DNA of 64,000 nucleotides from Aerococcus viridans (GCF_002871935.1 NZ_PNHQ01000004.1:1-64000); one strand, 5' to 3'. Shown: positions 36,683 to 46,549, counted from the stretch's first letter. Notes: generated from the sequence alone by a model not told the origin. A program made the numbers and translations.

Positions 36683-37774
36683 ATGATTTGGATTGTTCAT
36701 ATAATAGCTGTAAATGTCCTATTTTTAATTAGTTATTTACGGAAGAGCGAAGATTTTTTCCTAAAATCAACATTTATATATTCCTTGTTTGTTTTCGGAC
36801 AACGCTGGATGGTTGGAACTGACTTTCCAAATTACTTAGGTTATTATCTTAGAAGCCATATTGGTAGAGAACCTTTATATTTTGGACTACAAGAGTTATT
36901 TGCGGGCCTAAATCTTTATTTCGGTTTATTTATTTTTCTTACATTATTGATTACACTAATAAACAACTTTAGATTCATTAAAAAGCTAGAATCAAATGTA
37001 TCATTAGTCTTATACATATACATGTTTTCAGAGATATATTTTGCACAGATGTCTCAAGTAAGACAGTTTATGGCCATTAGTTTCTTTATTAATGCATTTT
37101 ATTATGCTTATCAAAATAAATATAGAACTGCTATTTTTACTAGCGTTGTGGGTGGGCTATTTCATATCTCAGGGTTCTTTCTAATACCATTCTTATTTTT
37201 AAAGATAAAATTCAATAAAGCCACTGCTTTATATGGACTGTTACTCGCTTCTATATTACCGTTATTTAATGTATCCGTGATCTTTAAATTACCATTATTT
37301 AGTGCTTACTCAAAATATATTGATAGCATATTCAATGTAAATTTAAGTATTTTTCATTATTTTAAATTTTATTTTATGATGGTAATCATTATGTTTGTAA
37401 TTTGGAATATGAAAGTAAGAAATACTAGAGAAATACAAATGTTATTTAACGGATTAATTTGGTACATGCTCTTCTATGGTGCAAGTTTCCAATTTGCGCC
37501 ATTCATGAGAGTGAGTTTTTATTTTAAGATATTTGAGATTGTATTCTTAGCGCTAAGTATCAACATGCTACGTTTATTCTCTGGATATCTAACTCGTATT
37601 CTTGTAGTTTCAGTGTTTATCGTAGTTTTTGTAGGATTTATGGTGACTGATCCGTATAACATACAAGATTTTCAATGGCGACCACTAACTATAAGAGAAA
37701 GTAGAAGCGATGATCAATTAAGACAAGAAATAGCGAATTATCATAATAAAATTTTAATGAAAGCAAATGAGTAG
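36683..37774 (+). CDS. EpsG family polysaccharide polymerase (Wzy)
   Basis: A 363-residue protein with about ten membrane segments, low in charged residues. The segment RWMVGTDFPNYLGYYLRSHIGREPLYFGLQ near residues 45-75 and QMSQVRQFMAISFFINAFYYA fit the EpsG family, which polymerises repeat units outside the membrane. The role as polymerase is inferred from the family and the cluster context, as such proteins vary strongly. Confidence 0.82.
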   Translation: MIWIVHIIAVNVLFLISYLRKSEDFFLKSTFIYSLFVFGQRWMVGTDFPNYLGYYLRSHIGREPLYFGLQELFAGLNLYFGLFIFLTLLITLINNFRFIKKLESNVSLVLYIYMFSEIYFAQMSQVRQFMAISFFINAFYYAYQNKYRTAIFTSVVGGLFHISGFFLIPFLFLKIKFNKATALYGLLLASILPLFNVSVIFKLPLFSAYSKYIDSIFNVNLSIFHYFKFYFMMVIIMFVIWNMKVRNTREIQMLFNGLIWYMLFYGASFQFAPFMRVSFYFKIFEIVFLALSINMLRLFSGYLTRILVVSVFIVVFVGFMVTDPYNIQDFQWRPLTIRESRSDDQLRQEIANYHNKILMKANE

Positions 37775-37782
37775 GTGATGAT

Positions 37783-38685
37783 TTGGATAACAACGAATTA
37801 GTATCTGTTATTATCCCAACATATGGAAGACCGGATACATTAATGGCAGCTGTTCAATCAGTGCTAAATAGTACGTATAAAAATATTGAAGTAATCGTTG
37901 TAGATGATAATGATCCTGATACAGATTCACGTAAACAAACATCTGAATTAATGGGAGCTGTTAAAGATAGTAGAGTGCACTATTTTCAACATACACAGAA
38001 TATAAATGCTTCTGCAGCACGAAATACTGGATTTCAACATTCTACAGGTCAATATATTTGTTACCTTGACGATGATGATCAATTTCGAGCTGATAAAATA
38101 GAAAAACAGATAAAATTTTTACAAGATACTCTTAATTTTGATGCTGTATACTGTGGTTGGAATAAGGATAATGTAGATATATATCCAGAATATGCAGGTA
38201 GTTTAGCTAAGGAACTACTATTGATGGATTATACACCGATGACATCGAGTATAATGTTTAAACGTCAAGCGATTAAACATTTAAACGGCTTCGATGAATC
38301 GTTTAAAAGACATCAGGATTATGAGATTATGCTTAGATTTTTTGAACACCATACTATCGGTTATGTATCTGAAATTTTGTTGGATAGTGGTAAAAATCAG
38401 GGTGAAAATAGAATGTATGGCAAAAGATTAGATGAGTTAAAAGCTTTTTATTTCAAAACGTTTGAAAGTAAAATTGCGGAGTTAGATGCAGCTTCTCCAG
38501 GATTAAAGGATGATATATATAGTAAACATTATGCATCTACCTTTTGGAATCACATTAATCACAAGAATTATAAGTTAGGATTAAATGTATTAGCCACCAA
38601 TTTAAAAGAACGTCCTATTAAATTTACACGTGATGCCTTTAAATTTTTAATTAAACATATTAAGAAAATAATCAAGGAGAAATAG
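37783..38685 (+). CDS. Family 2 glycosyltransferase
   Basis: A 300-residue GT-A enzyme: VSVIIPTYGRPDTLMAAVQSVLNSTY, the nucleotide-binding VVDDNDPDT and the metal site YLDDDDQF. The start is TTG 37783 with AGGTG just upstream. The third glycosyltransferase in the cluster, which fits a repeat unit of at least three or four sugars together with the missing priming step. Confidence 0.87.
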   Translation: MDNNELVSVIIPTYGRPDTLMAAVQSVLNSTYKNIEVIVVDDNDPDTDSRKQTSELMGAVKDSRVHYFQHTQNINASAARNTGFQHSTGQYICYLDDDDQFRADKIEKQIKFLQDTLNFDAVYCGWNKDNVDIYPEYAGSLAKELLLMDYTPMTSSIMFKRQAIKHLNGFDESFKRHQDYEIMLRFFEHHTIGYVSEILLDSGKNQGENRMYGKRLDELKAFYFKTFESKIAELDAASPGLKDDIYSKHYASTFWNHINHKNYKLGLNVLATNLKERPIKFTRDAFKFLIKHIKKIIKEK

Positions 38686-38688
38686 TAA

Positions 38689-39972
38689 ATGAAAGCTATA
38701 AAAAATTTAATTAACAAAGCGAAGCAAGATTCGTTGATTAAAAATTTCTCTGTACTTTTTAGTGGTACAGCGGTTGCTCAGGTGATTTCTTTTATTCTTT
38801 CTCCTGTTTTAACTAGATTATACTCACCCTCAGAATTTGGAGTAAATTCTATTTATAATTCCTTTTTACTGATTGGAGCAGTATTTGCCACTCTTAGATT
38901 GCAGACTCCAATTGCAATGACAGATAAAAATAGTGAGAGAAGTAGATTAACAGAACTAAGTTTAAGTACATCTTCATTCTTTGCAGTCGCTATAGGAATA
39001 ATAGCTTTAATTTTCCCTAATGAATTGAATGCAATTTTTGGTGTTGAATCTTCTCATTGGTTCTGGGTTCTGCCAATTTCTATGTGGTTTATTGGGGCTT
39101 ATGAAACCTTCTTCCAAGCTTTGCTTAGTGAACAAAGATACAGAGATATGACAATTGTATCTATTGCGAAAGTCGTAGTAATGGGGTTAGCTCAAATAGG
39201 ACTAGTATTTTTAAATACCGGATATATGGGATTAATTGTTGGTAATCTATTATCTTATATTGCTGTTGTTGTGTATATGATTATAAAAGTCCAATATAAA
39301 ATTCAACTACCAAACTTGAACGAATTGGGTAGCACTTTTAAACAATATGCAGAATATCCTAAATATGCTTTTCCTGCAGAGCTATTAAGTATTTCTTCTA
39401 CACAATTACTACCTATTATGATTTCATTTCTGTACAATTCAGAAGTAACAGGTTATTATTCATTAGCCAATAGACTGATAGGAGTACCGATTACAGTTAT
39501 TGGTAACTCGCTTCGTCAAGTATATTTAAAAGAGGCTACAATAGAGTATAAAAATACTGGGAATGTATATAAGAGTTTTAAGAAGACATCTACAATGCTA
39601 TTAGGAATTGCATTCCCAATAGGTATAGTCTTAGCAGTTATTGCCCCATGGTTCTTTGGAATCTTCTTTGGTGCAGAGTGGGGCATTGCAGGAACATATT
39701 TACAATTATTAGTGCCTGTATTCCTAGCTCGATTTATTGTTACGCCTATTATGGGGACAATTTATATCGTGAATAAGACAAAATTAGGTATTCTAGTTAA
39801 TGGTGCACTAATGTCAATATCTATAATCCTAACTATTTTATTTAATATATTAGCAATTTCAAACCCTGAACCTTTCTTTATTACTTATTCTCTAGCTTAC
39901 CTTGCTGTGTATTTGATCATCTATGTTTACTTCTGGATTAAAATTAGTCAAAAAGAAAGGAAAAGTAAATGA
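38689..39972 (+). CDS. Polysaccharide flippase (Wzx, oligosaccharide flippase family)
   Basis: A 427-residue protein with about 12 membrane segments, beginning IKNFSVLFSGTAVAQVISFILSPVLTRLYSPSEFGV, the typical start of the MOP-superfamily polysaccharide exporters. It translocates lipid-linked repeat units across the membrane for polymerisation by the EpsG-type protein. Its ATGA overlap with the next gene indicates coupling. Confidence 0.9.
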   Translation: MKAIKNLINKAKQDSLIKNFSVLFSGTAVAQVISFILSPVLTRLYSPSEFGVNSIYNSFLLIGAVFATLRLQTPIAMTDKNSERSRLTELSLSTSSFFAVAIGIIALIFPNELNAIFGVESSHWFWVLPISMWFIGAYETFFQALLSEQRYRDMTIVSIAKVVVMGLAQIGLVFLNTGYMGLIVGNLLSYIAVVVYMIIKVQYKIQLPNLNELGSTFKQYAEYPKYAFPAELLSISSTQLLPIMISFLYNSEVTGYYSLANRLIGVPITVIGNSLRQVYLKEATIEYKNTGNVYKSFKKTSTMLLGIAFPIGIVLAVIAPWFFGIFFGAEWGIAGTYLQLLVPVFLARFIVTPIMGTIYIVNKTKLGILVNGALMSISIILTILFNILAISNPEPFFITYSLAYLAVYLIIYVYFWIKISQKERKSK

Positions 39973-40697
39973 AGTTAGTTTTAAAAATTAGAAAAATCTT
40001 GTTTAGAATTGCTTTTCCAAATAAATATAATTCAGAAAAATATACGAGTTACTTAAAGTCTAAAGGAGTTGAGGTAGGTGAAGGAACATATTTCTTTGAT
40101 CCTATATCAACACAGATAGATGTAAATAGGCCCTATCTATTGAGTATTGGAAAATATTGTAAGATTACAAAAGATACTCAAATTTTGACACATGATTACT
40201 CCAGTTCAGTATTCAGATTAGCTAATGGAGGAACCACCGTTACAAGTGCGAAAAAAACTGTAATAGGTGATAATGTATTTATAGGTATTAGAACGATAAT
40301 TTTACCAGGTGCTATAATAGGTGATAATGTTATCATCGGTGCTGGAGCAGTAGTTAGTGGTAATGTACCTAGTAATGTAGTGGTAGCTGGAAATCCAGCT
40401 AAAGTGATTACTGATTTAAATACTCATGCTGAAAAAAGACAAAGTAAATTGTTATCTGAAGCCGTCTTTTATGCAAATGAATATTTGAAAGCTACTGGAT
40501 CTTATCCTGAAATTGGTCAAATGGGGGATTTTTATCCCCTTTATTATTCTGGTGATTTAGATGGACTTCGTAATCTTGGTGTCAATGTAAGAGCGAATGG
40601 TGACGATGCTATGTCTTTCGCTCGAGATTTAGAACATAATCAACCAAAATTTAATAATTATGATGAATTTATTGATTATGTGAAGAATTTAGAATAA
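39969..40697 (+). CDS. Hexapeptide-repeat acyltransferase
   Basis: A 242-residue protein of the left-handed beta-helix O-acetyltransferase family. Hexapeptide repeats run through IGDNVFIGIRTIILPGAIIGDNVIIGAGAVVSGNVPSNVVVAGNPAKVI (about 100-150). A probable catalytic His is in TQILTHDY. It probably O-acetylates a sugar of the polymer. The C-terminal 90 residues are an extra helical part of unknown role. Its stop codon lies in the -10 box of the tRNA promoter. Confidence 0.85.
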   Translation: MKLVLKIRKILFRIAFPNKYNSEKYTSYLKSKGVEVGEGTYFFDPISTQIDVNRPYLLSIGKYCKITKDTQILTHDYSSSVFRLANGGTTVTSAKKTVIGDNVFIGIRTIILPGAIIGDNVIIGAGAVVSGNVPSNVVVAGNPAKVITDLNTHAEKRQSKLLSEAVFYANEYLKATGSYPEIGQMGDFYPLYYSGDLDGLRNLGVNVRANGDDAMSFARDLEHNQPKFNNYDEFIDYVKNLE

Positions 40698-40700
40698 AAT
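40672..40700 (+). promoter_or_regulatory. Promoter of the tRNA-Arg gene
   Basis: TTGATT, a 17-base spacer and TAAAAT. It lies in the 3' end of the acyltransferase gene, and the start site would be about five bases before the tRNA. Confidence 0.6.
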
Positions 40701-40711
40701 AAATAAGTCGT

Positions 40712-40784
40712 GGCCCCATAGCTCAGCGGATAGAGCACTCGTTTCCTAAACGAGGTGTCGGAAGTTCAATTCTTCTTGGGGTCG
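40712..40784 (+). tRNA. tRNA-Arg (anticodon CCT)
   Basis: All arms fold: acceptor GGCCCCA/TGGGGTC (one G-U pair), D stem GCTC/GAGC, anticodon stem CTCGT/ACGAG with loop TTCCTAA (CCT at 40745-40747), T stem GGAAG/CTTCT with loop TTCAATT, discriminator G. CCA is not encoded. It is a single gene between two envelope gene blocks. Confidence 0.95.
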
Positions 40785-40838
40785 TAAACTATATTTTTAT
40801 ATCTAACATTTTTAGAAATTTTACTTACAATAAGAAAT

Positions 40839-40880
40839 TCTATTGATAGATGTATCGCATCTATTAATAGATTTTTTTTT
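40839..40880 (+). terminator. Terminator after tRNA-Arg
   Basis: TCTATTGATAGATG pairs with CATCTATTAATAGA around TATCG (one mismatch), followed by T9. Confidence 0.9.
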
Positions 40881-40951
40881 GAAGGTTTAGTTCGTTTAAA
40901 AAGTATTGTTGAATATTGTATTTAATTTTTTAGTGTGGGAGTAGGAATTAG

Positions 40952-43576
40952 ATGAATAGTATAAAAAGAAAGTTAATTTTGGAAGAATGGTTAACCTTAT
41001 TACTAATAGTGATTGCCTCCATTCTGATGCATAAATTATTTTTAGATAATCAAATTAATAATAGTTTGTTGATGGCGGGACCAAATGACCAAACACAACA
41101 AATGTTAATTTTTAAAGATTACTTATATAAGGAATTTAGTAAAGGAAATTTTTTCTACAGTTTTAACTATAGTGGAGGAGGAAACTTTCTAACAAAATTA
41201 AGTTACTATTATACGACGTCTATATTTTATTATATGACGGTATTGGTAACTTGGATATTGGAAAAATGTCACCTTATTGGGACGCCAGATATTTTATATT
41301 GGGGAGAAATTTCTTTGCTCCTTTCAATTGTCAAATCTAGCTTAATTGCCTATTTGACTACTATATTGATTTCAAAATTTAATGTACGTAGACCGGTGTC
41401 CATATTTGCGGCAACATTTTATGCTTTTTCTCCAATTTATTTTAGACATGCTGTTTTGTGGGAATTCTTTACTGATGCCATGTTATGGTTGCCAATTATA
41501 CTATTAGGAATAGAATATATTTTTGAAGGCAAAAAGGGTTGGTTATTCAGTTTAGGTGTAGCTTTGACATTATTTAATAATGGATACTTTGCTTTTGCAA
41601 ATTTATTATTAAGTGGATGCTATATCTTTATACGTTTGTTCATAAAATTAAATGAGAATGAATTAAACTGGGGAAAAAAATTACGACAAATTGTAGTATT
41701 TGGCTTACTTGGTTTAGGTATTTCAGCTGTAGGATTTATACCTTTTGTTAAAGGATTTCTTGATAATAGCAGGAGTAGTATAGAAGTATTCGCCCCATTT
41801 TGGGATAATGAATCTTTTACAATTAAAAGCTTATTAGTATCAGATCCTGTACAAATAATTCCTTTTATATATGTACCCATAATATTTACATTGAACAATT
41901 ATAAATCAAAAGGTTTTAGATTTTTTAGCAGTTTTACAACAGTCCTAATCTTGCTGAGATATAGTCCTAAGGTCGCAAGTATTTTTAATGGATTGAGTAT
42001 GCCCCAATATAGATGGCACTACATAACTTATTTATTTATTGCGATTACCATTGGTATTGGTATTGAACAAATATTGAAACATAAATCTCTAAAATCAAGT
42101 GTCTTCTCTATTGGACCTACATTATTGATTTATTATAGTACGTTAAAATTTATGGATAATAGCTCAGACATTAATATAAAATATTTTATGATACTTATAG
42201 GTATTGCGATGGTATGCTATTTAATGCTTAGTTATGCTAAACAATCTAGGATTCAGTACGGAGCTTTGATGGCGATATTCATATTAACGATACCATTTAT
42301 CAATCAGTTTAATTTACGACTATTCGAACAATATAATATGGAAAAAGTCACTAAAGGTTATTTATATGATACTTTTGAAAATCCAAATACGGACATATCG
42401 CAAGCTATTAACTTTATTGAGAACGATGCTAATGGCTTTTACCGTATAGAATATGTAGGTATGGCTAATTTGGGCATGGCATATAACCAAAGTACCTTTA
42501 ATAATTACTCAAGTTTCCAAAATAAATATGAACGGGATTTCATTGATTATTTTGGTATTACTAATGTTAAAGACAATAGTGTTTCGATTGATGGTCTAGG
42601 TGGTAGACAAATCATTAATAGTTTATTCCAAATAGATTATGTGATTGCAACGGAAAATGATCAATATATCGTCCCAGAAGGTTTTGAACAAATAGAAACG
42701 TTTGGTGACCTTTCTATTTATAAAAATACATATCCATTTGCATTTATTCATCCTGTGAAGGAACAATATGATGAAGGTCATTTTTCGACTAATGATTTTA
42801 AGGATACAAAATTAATAAATGGGGTATTTAGATCAATGAATACAGAAAAAATATCTGAATCAACTTCTGAATATCCTTTAGAATTTCATATAGAAGATAA
42901 TGATTTCTATAATAATGGTTATATAACGAAATCTGATGAAAATGTTAGTTTAACTATAGACATTAATTCAGAACAGCATTTTGATGAAGTAGTGGTTGAT
43001 TATACATTAAAAGCTGATACGAAAAATAATACTGGTAAATATAATTATCTAATTAATGGTAATGAAATAGGAATGAGCTCACCAAATAACAAATATGCTC
43101 TGCAACAATTTCATCATCAAATTTCAATTCCATATGATAATCAAATTACTTTTGAATTTGTTGGAGGTAGCGGATATGATTTTGAAATTAAACATATATA
43201 TGGACTATCATATGATCAATTGGAAGCAAGAAGTAATGAAGATAAGAAATTAGATTACAATTTGGAGCTAGCGCAAGATGAACTAGAAATTAACTTTGAT
43301 AACAGTGATGGTTATACCTATTTAGTATTACCGATATTCTATGAAGATGGTTGGCAATTAGAAGTCAATAATGAAAAAATAGCAATAGAAAATGTCAACA
43401 ATGGTATGATAGGATTTAAAATACCAAAAGGCCAATTAAATATCAAAATGAAGTTTGTGCAACCATATTTATATAGTTCAATAGTTGTAAGTATTGCGTC
43501 TATATTGATTTTAATTTTGCTGAACAGCAATAAATTTAGTGGGTGGATTAAAAATCATCTGTTGAATCAACAATAA
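40952..43576 (+). CDS. YfhO family membrane glycosyltransferase
   Basis: An 874-residue protein with about 13 membrane segments in the first 460 residues, a large extracellular domain (about 465-840) and a final membrane segment (about 845-865). The GT-C-like start GPNDQTQQMLIFKDYLYKEFSKGNFFYSFNYSGGG, with an early acidic residue, is typical of YfhO. In Bacillus, YfhO transfers GlcNAc from undecaprenyl phosphate to lipoteichoic acid. The next two genes encode the matching CsbB-like and GtrA-like partners, which supports the same kind of system. Confidence 0.85.
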   Translation: MNSIKRKLILEEWLTLLLIVIASILMHKLFLDNQINNSLLMAGPNDQTQQMLIFKDYLYKEFSKGNFFYSFNYSGGGNFLTKLSYYYTTSIFYYMTVLVTWILEKCHLIGTPDILYWGEISLLLSIVKSSLIAYLTTILISKFNVRRPVSIFAATFYAFSPIYFRHAVLWEFFTDAMLWLPIILLGIEYIFEGKKGWLFSLGVALTLFNNGYFAFANLLLSGCYIFIRLFIKLNENELNWGKKLRQIVVFGLLGLGISAVGFIPFVKGFLDNSRSSIEVFAPFWDNESFTIKSLLVSDPVQIIPFIYVPIIFTLNNYKSKGFRFFSSFTTVLILLRYSPKVASIFNGLSMPQYRWHYITYLFIAITIGIGIEQILKHKSLKSSVFSIGPTLLIYYSTLKFMDNSSDINIKYFMILIGIAMVCYLMLSYAKQSRIQYGALMAIFILTIPFINQFNLRLFEQYNMEKVTKGYLYDTFENPNTDISQAINFIENDANGFYRIEYVGMANLGMAYNQSTFNNYSSFQNKYERDFIDYFGITNVKDNSVSIDGLGGRQIINSLFQIDYVIATENDQYIVPEGFEQIETFGDLSIYKNTYPFAFIHPVKEQYDEGHFSTNDFKDTKLINGVFRSMNTEKISESTSEYPLEFHIEDNDFYNNGYITKSDENVSLTIDINSEQHFDEVVVDYTLKADTKNNTGKYNYLINGNEIGMSSPNNKYALQQFHHQISIPYDNQITFEFVGGSGYDFEIKHIYGLSYDQLEARSNEDKKLDYNLELAQDELEINFDNSDGYTYLVLPIFYEDGWQLEVNNEKIAIENVNNGMIGFKIPKGQLNIKMKFVQPYLYSSIVVSIASILILILLNSNKFSGWIKNHLLNQQ

Positions 43577-43596
43577 AAAGGAGGATTCAGAGAAAT

Positions 43597-44547
43597 ATGT
43601 TATCAGTAATTGTGCCATGTTTTAATGAAGAAGAATCTATTCATCTTTTCTACAAAGAAATGGAAAAGGTCAAGCAATTGATGGATCAAGATATTGAATA
43701 TATTTTTGTGAATGATGGTTCATCAGATAATTCTTTAAATGAAATGAGAAAGCTAGCTAAAGAGAATGATCAAGTACGCTATATTTCTTTTTCAAGAAAT
43801 TTCGGTAAAGAAGCAGGGATTTATGCAGGGTTAAAACAAGCCAAAGGAGACTTTGTGACCTTAATGGATGTAGACTTGCAAGATCCACCTGAGTTACTGC
43901 CAGTAATGCTTGATAAATTATACCAAGATCCCACGCTTGACTGTGTTGGGACAAGGAGAGTAGACCGTGACGGGGAACCGCCTATTCGTAGTTTTTTTGC
44001 GAAACAATTTTATGCACTCATGAATAAAATTAGCGATACTGAATTTGTAGATGGTGCACGTGATTATCGGTTGATGACCAGACGAATGGTGGATGCTATT
44101 CTTGAATTGACAGAATACAATCGCTTTTCAAAAGGATTATTTTCGTGGGTAGGCTTTAACACGGTCTATCTAGAATTTGAAAATAGAGAAAGGGTCGCTG
44201 GTAATACTACTTGGTCATTCTGGAGTTTGTTTAAGTATTCAGTTGAAGGCATTATCAACTTTTCTGAAATTCCTTTATCAATTGCTTCATATACTGGAGC
44301 CTTGATGTTTGTCGTTTCTATTATTGCAGGATTGATCATCATACTACGTGCATTAATGTTTGGAGATCCAACTGCGGGATGGCCTTCTCTAGTGGTAATT
44401 ATCTTGTTTATCGGTGGTATTCAACTACTTTGTCTCGGCATCATCGGAAAATATATTAGCAAAATTTTCTTAGAAACTAAAAATAGACCTATATTTATTA
44501 TTAAAGAAACTGAAGCAGATTTAAAGAATGAATTGAATGAGGATTAA
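43597..44547 (+). CDS. CsbB/GtrB-like undecaprenyl-phosphate glycosyltransferase
   Basis: A 316-residue GT2 enzyme: LSVIVPCFNEEESIHLFYKEME, NDGSSDNSL, MDVDLQDPPELL with the metal-binding residues, GARDYRLMTRRMVDAIL and FENRERVAGNTTWSF, then two membrane segments (about 229-250 and 262-285). Enzymes of this type attach a sugar to undecaprenyl phosphate on the cytoplasmic face. AAAGGAGG precedes the ATG. Its stop overlaps the next start (TAATG). Confidence 0.92.
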   Translation: MLSVIVPCFNEEESIHLFYKEMEKVKQLMDQDIEYIFVNDGSSDNSLNEMRKLAKENDQVRYISFSRNFGKEAGIYAGLKQAKGDFVTLMDVDLQDPPELLPVMLDKLYQDPTLDCVGTRRVDRDGEPPIRSFFAKQFYALMNKISDTEFVDGARDYRLMTRRMVDAILELTEYNRFSKGLFSWVGFNTVYLEFENRERVAGNTTWSFWSLFKYSVEGIINFSEIPLSIASYTGALMFVVSIIAGLIIILRALMFGDPTAGWPSLVVIILFIGGIQLLCLGIIGKYISKIFLETKNRPIFIIKETEADLKNELNED

Positions 44548-44954
44548 TGATGGCATTTATAGATCAGTTGAAGCAAAAGTTATTTAATCAAGAATTTGTT
44601 ATCTATGTAGTTTTTGGTGTATTAACAACATTAGTCAATATTGTGTCATTCTTTTTGATGAGACAAGTATCAAGTCTTTTTATTTCTAATACAGTGGCTT
44701 GGATTTTGTCTATCATATTTGCTTATATTACCAATAAAATTTGGGTGTTTAGAGCAAGACAGTGGTCAGTGGGCACAGTTCTTAAAGAATTTTCCAGTTT
44801 TGTTACTTTCCGCTTATTATCTTTTATAATTGATATGTTGTGCATGCTTTTATTAACTTATTTAAGTATAGGAGAAGGCTGGGCAAAACTTATCACACAA
44901 ATTGTAGTCGTCTTGTTAAATTATATTTTTAGTAAAGTGTTTATATTCAAATAA
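44547..44954 (+). CDS. GtrA family flippase-like protein
   Basis: A 135-residue protein with four membrane segments and the GtrA/GtcA pattern (FVIYVVFGVLTTLVNIVSFFLM, NTVAWILSIIFAYITNKIWVF, FRLLSFIIDMLCMLLL, NYIFSKVFIFK). It is thought to flip the undecaprenyl-phosphate sugar made by the CsbB-like enzyme to the outside for use by the YfhO-like enzyme. ISL3 copy 2 begins 28 bases after its stop. Confidence 0.92.
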   Translation: MMAFIDQLKQKLFNQEFVIYVVFGVLTTLVNIVSFFLMRQVSSLFISNTVAWILSIIFAYITNKIWVFRARQWSVGTVLKEFSSFVTFRLLSFIIDMLCMLLLTYLSIGEGWAKLITQIVVVLLNYIFSKVFIFK

Positions 44955-44982
44955 ATGAGGATATTCATCACCAAAAAATCGC

Positions 44983-46536
44983 GGCTCTACAATATATAGG
45001 ACTGATGACTAAAAAAGTCATTGGTCCAATTTTTTTCGCAAAAAAACGAGGATTCCATTATCATTAAGTTAACGACAACTAATAGATAGGAGATCCTCGC
45101 ATGAATAATTTTATCAATATTACCCTACAATTGAAAGATGAAAATATTATATTTGATACTAAAAATGTGGTTGAAGAGAAGAAATTTAATAATAGGTTAT
45201 CGCTATTCTATCATGCTAAATTGGAGGTAAATCCCCAGTACTGTCCAGCCTGCGGCTGTATAAAAGAAGGACATAACATCGTTAAAAATGGGACTAAGAC
45301 CTCAAGAATTACGTTAACAAAAGTTTCTGGCCTCCCTGCTTATCTAGTACTACGAAAACAACGTTACTACTGCAAAGAATGCGCGAGTTATTTTACAGCA
45401 AAATCAGATGTTGTGGGTGAAAACTGCTTCATCTCGAAGCGCGTAAAGCGCATGGTTATGGACTTAGCGACAGAATCATTGACGCTAAAACATATGGCCG
45501 AAACATGCAATATTTCTGATCATACTGTACAGCGCGTGATTGACGGCGTTGGTGATGATCTTAAACCTAGCATATTTGATCCGTTGCCTGAACATATTGC
45601 TTTTGATGAATTCAAGGGTGTGAAGAATACTGAAGGAAACATGAGCTTTATTTTTATTGATAACACTAGCTCACAGATCGTAGATATATTAAGTGATCGC
45701 AAAAAAGTACATCTACGCGATTATTTCCTTGCTTATCCATTGAAGACAAGACAACGTGTTAAAACTGTGACGATGGATATGTATACGCCATATATGGAAA
45801 TTGTTCAGGAGCTTTTTCCTAATGCAAAAATTATTATTGATCGTTTCCACTTAGTACAAGCATTGAATCGAGAATTAAATAAATTACGTGTAGCCGTGAT
45901 GAATGAATTTAGACATTCCGATCATAGACTTTACAATAAATATAAAAGCTACTGGCGACTATTCTTGACACCTAGAGAAAACCTAGATACATGGCATTAT
46001 CAATCCTTCAAGCTGTTTGATTGGCTCACCAATACCGGTGGTATTGTCGAATATTTATTAGATAAGAATCCGATGTTAAAAGCAACCTATAACATTGTAC
46101 ATAACTTGCGTGAAGCACTTCAGGAGAATGATTCTGAAGCATTTCTAACCCAGCTTGCACACACTAAGCTAGCTATAATCCCTAATGGACTTAAACGAGT
46201 ATTACGCACATTTATTAAATTACAGCGCTTTATTGGTAACACCTTCAAATATAAACATCTAACGAATGGCCGTATTGAAGGTCTTAACAATAAAATTAAG
46301 GTGCTTAAACGTATTGCTTATGGATATCGGAACTTTCAAAACTTTAGAACAAGGATATTACTTACGAACAAACTATATTTAAATGGGCTCCCTATTACGC
46401 AAGCAGCCTAAGGGCTGCTTGGATATGGAGATAAATATTTATATAATGAATAATGGAAATGAATGATAAATAAAAAAACCAAGCAATCAATGATTACTTG
46501 GAAATTATTCTCATCAGTCCGATTTGACGAAGAGCC
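44983..46536 (+). mobile_element. ISL3-family insertion sequence, copy 2
   Basis: A 1,554-bp copy in the same orientation as the one at 7672-9225, with the same ends. I count four single-base differences, all in the transposase gene, so duplication was recent. The flanking 8-mers (AAAATCGC left, AATTATTT right) do not form a target duplication. It lies between the GtrA gene and the terminator of the minus-strand LysM gene, at the right boundary of the AT-rich envelope region. Confidence 0.93.
45101..46411 (+). CDS. ISL3-family transposase (copy 2)
   Basis: A full-length 436-residue transposase with the zinc ribbon, helix-turn-helix and DDE domain of copy 1. It differs at residue 104 (Asp here) and near residue 268 (His here). 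A 9-bp inverted repeat (CAAGCAGCC/GGCTGCTTG) spans the stop codon in both copies. Confidence 0.95.
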   Translation: MNNFINITLQLKDENIIFDTKNVVEEKKFNNRLSLFYHAKLEVNPQYCPACGCIKEGHNIVKNGTKTSRITLTKVSGLPAYLVLRKQRYYCKECASYFTAKSDVVGENCFISKRVKRMVMDLATESLTLKHMAETCNISDHTVQRVIDGVGDDLKPSIFDPLPEHIAFDEFKGVKNTEGNMSFIFIDNTSSQIVDILSDRKKVHLRDYFLAYPLKTRQRVKTVTMDMYTPYMEIVQELFPNAKIIIDRFHLVQALNRELNKLRVAVMNEFRHSDHRLYNKYKSYWRLFLTPRENLDTWHYQSFKLFDWLTNTGGIVEYLLDKNPMLKATYNIVHNLREALQENDSEAFLTQLAHTKLAIIPNGLKRVLRTFIKLQRFIGNTFKYKHLTNGRIEGLNNKIKVLKRIAYGYRNFQNFRTRILLTNKLYLNGLPITQAA

Positions 46537-46549
46537 AATTATTTCTAAT

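Noticed and set aside
40712..40784. Integrated element at the tRNA-Arg gene
   Set aside because: No integrase and no duplicated tRNA 3' end are visible in the window, so only a boundary role is suggested.
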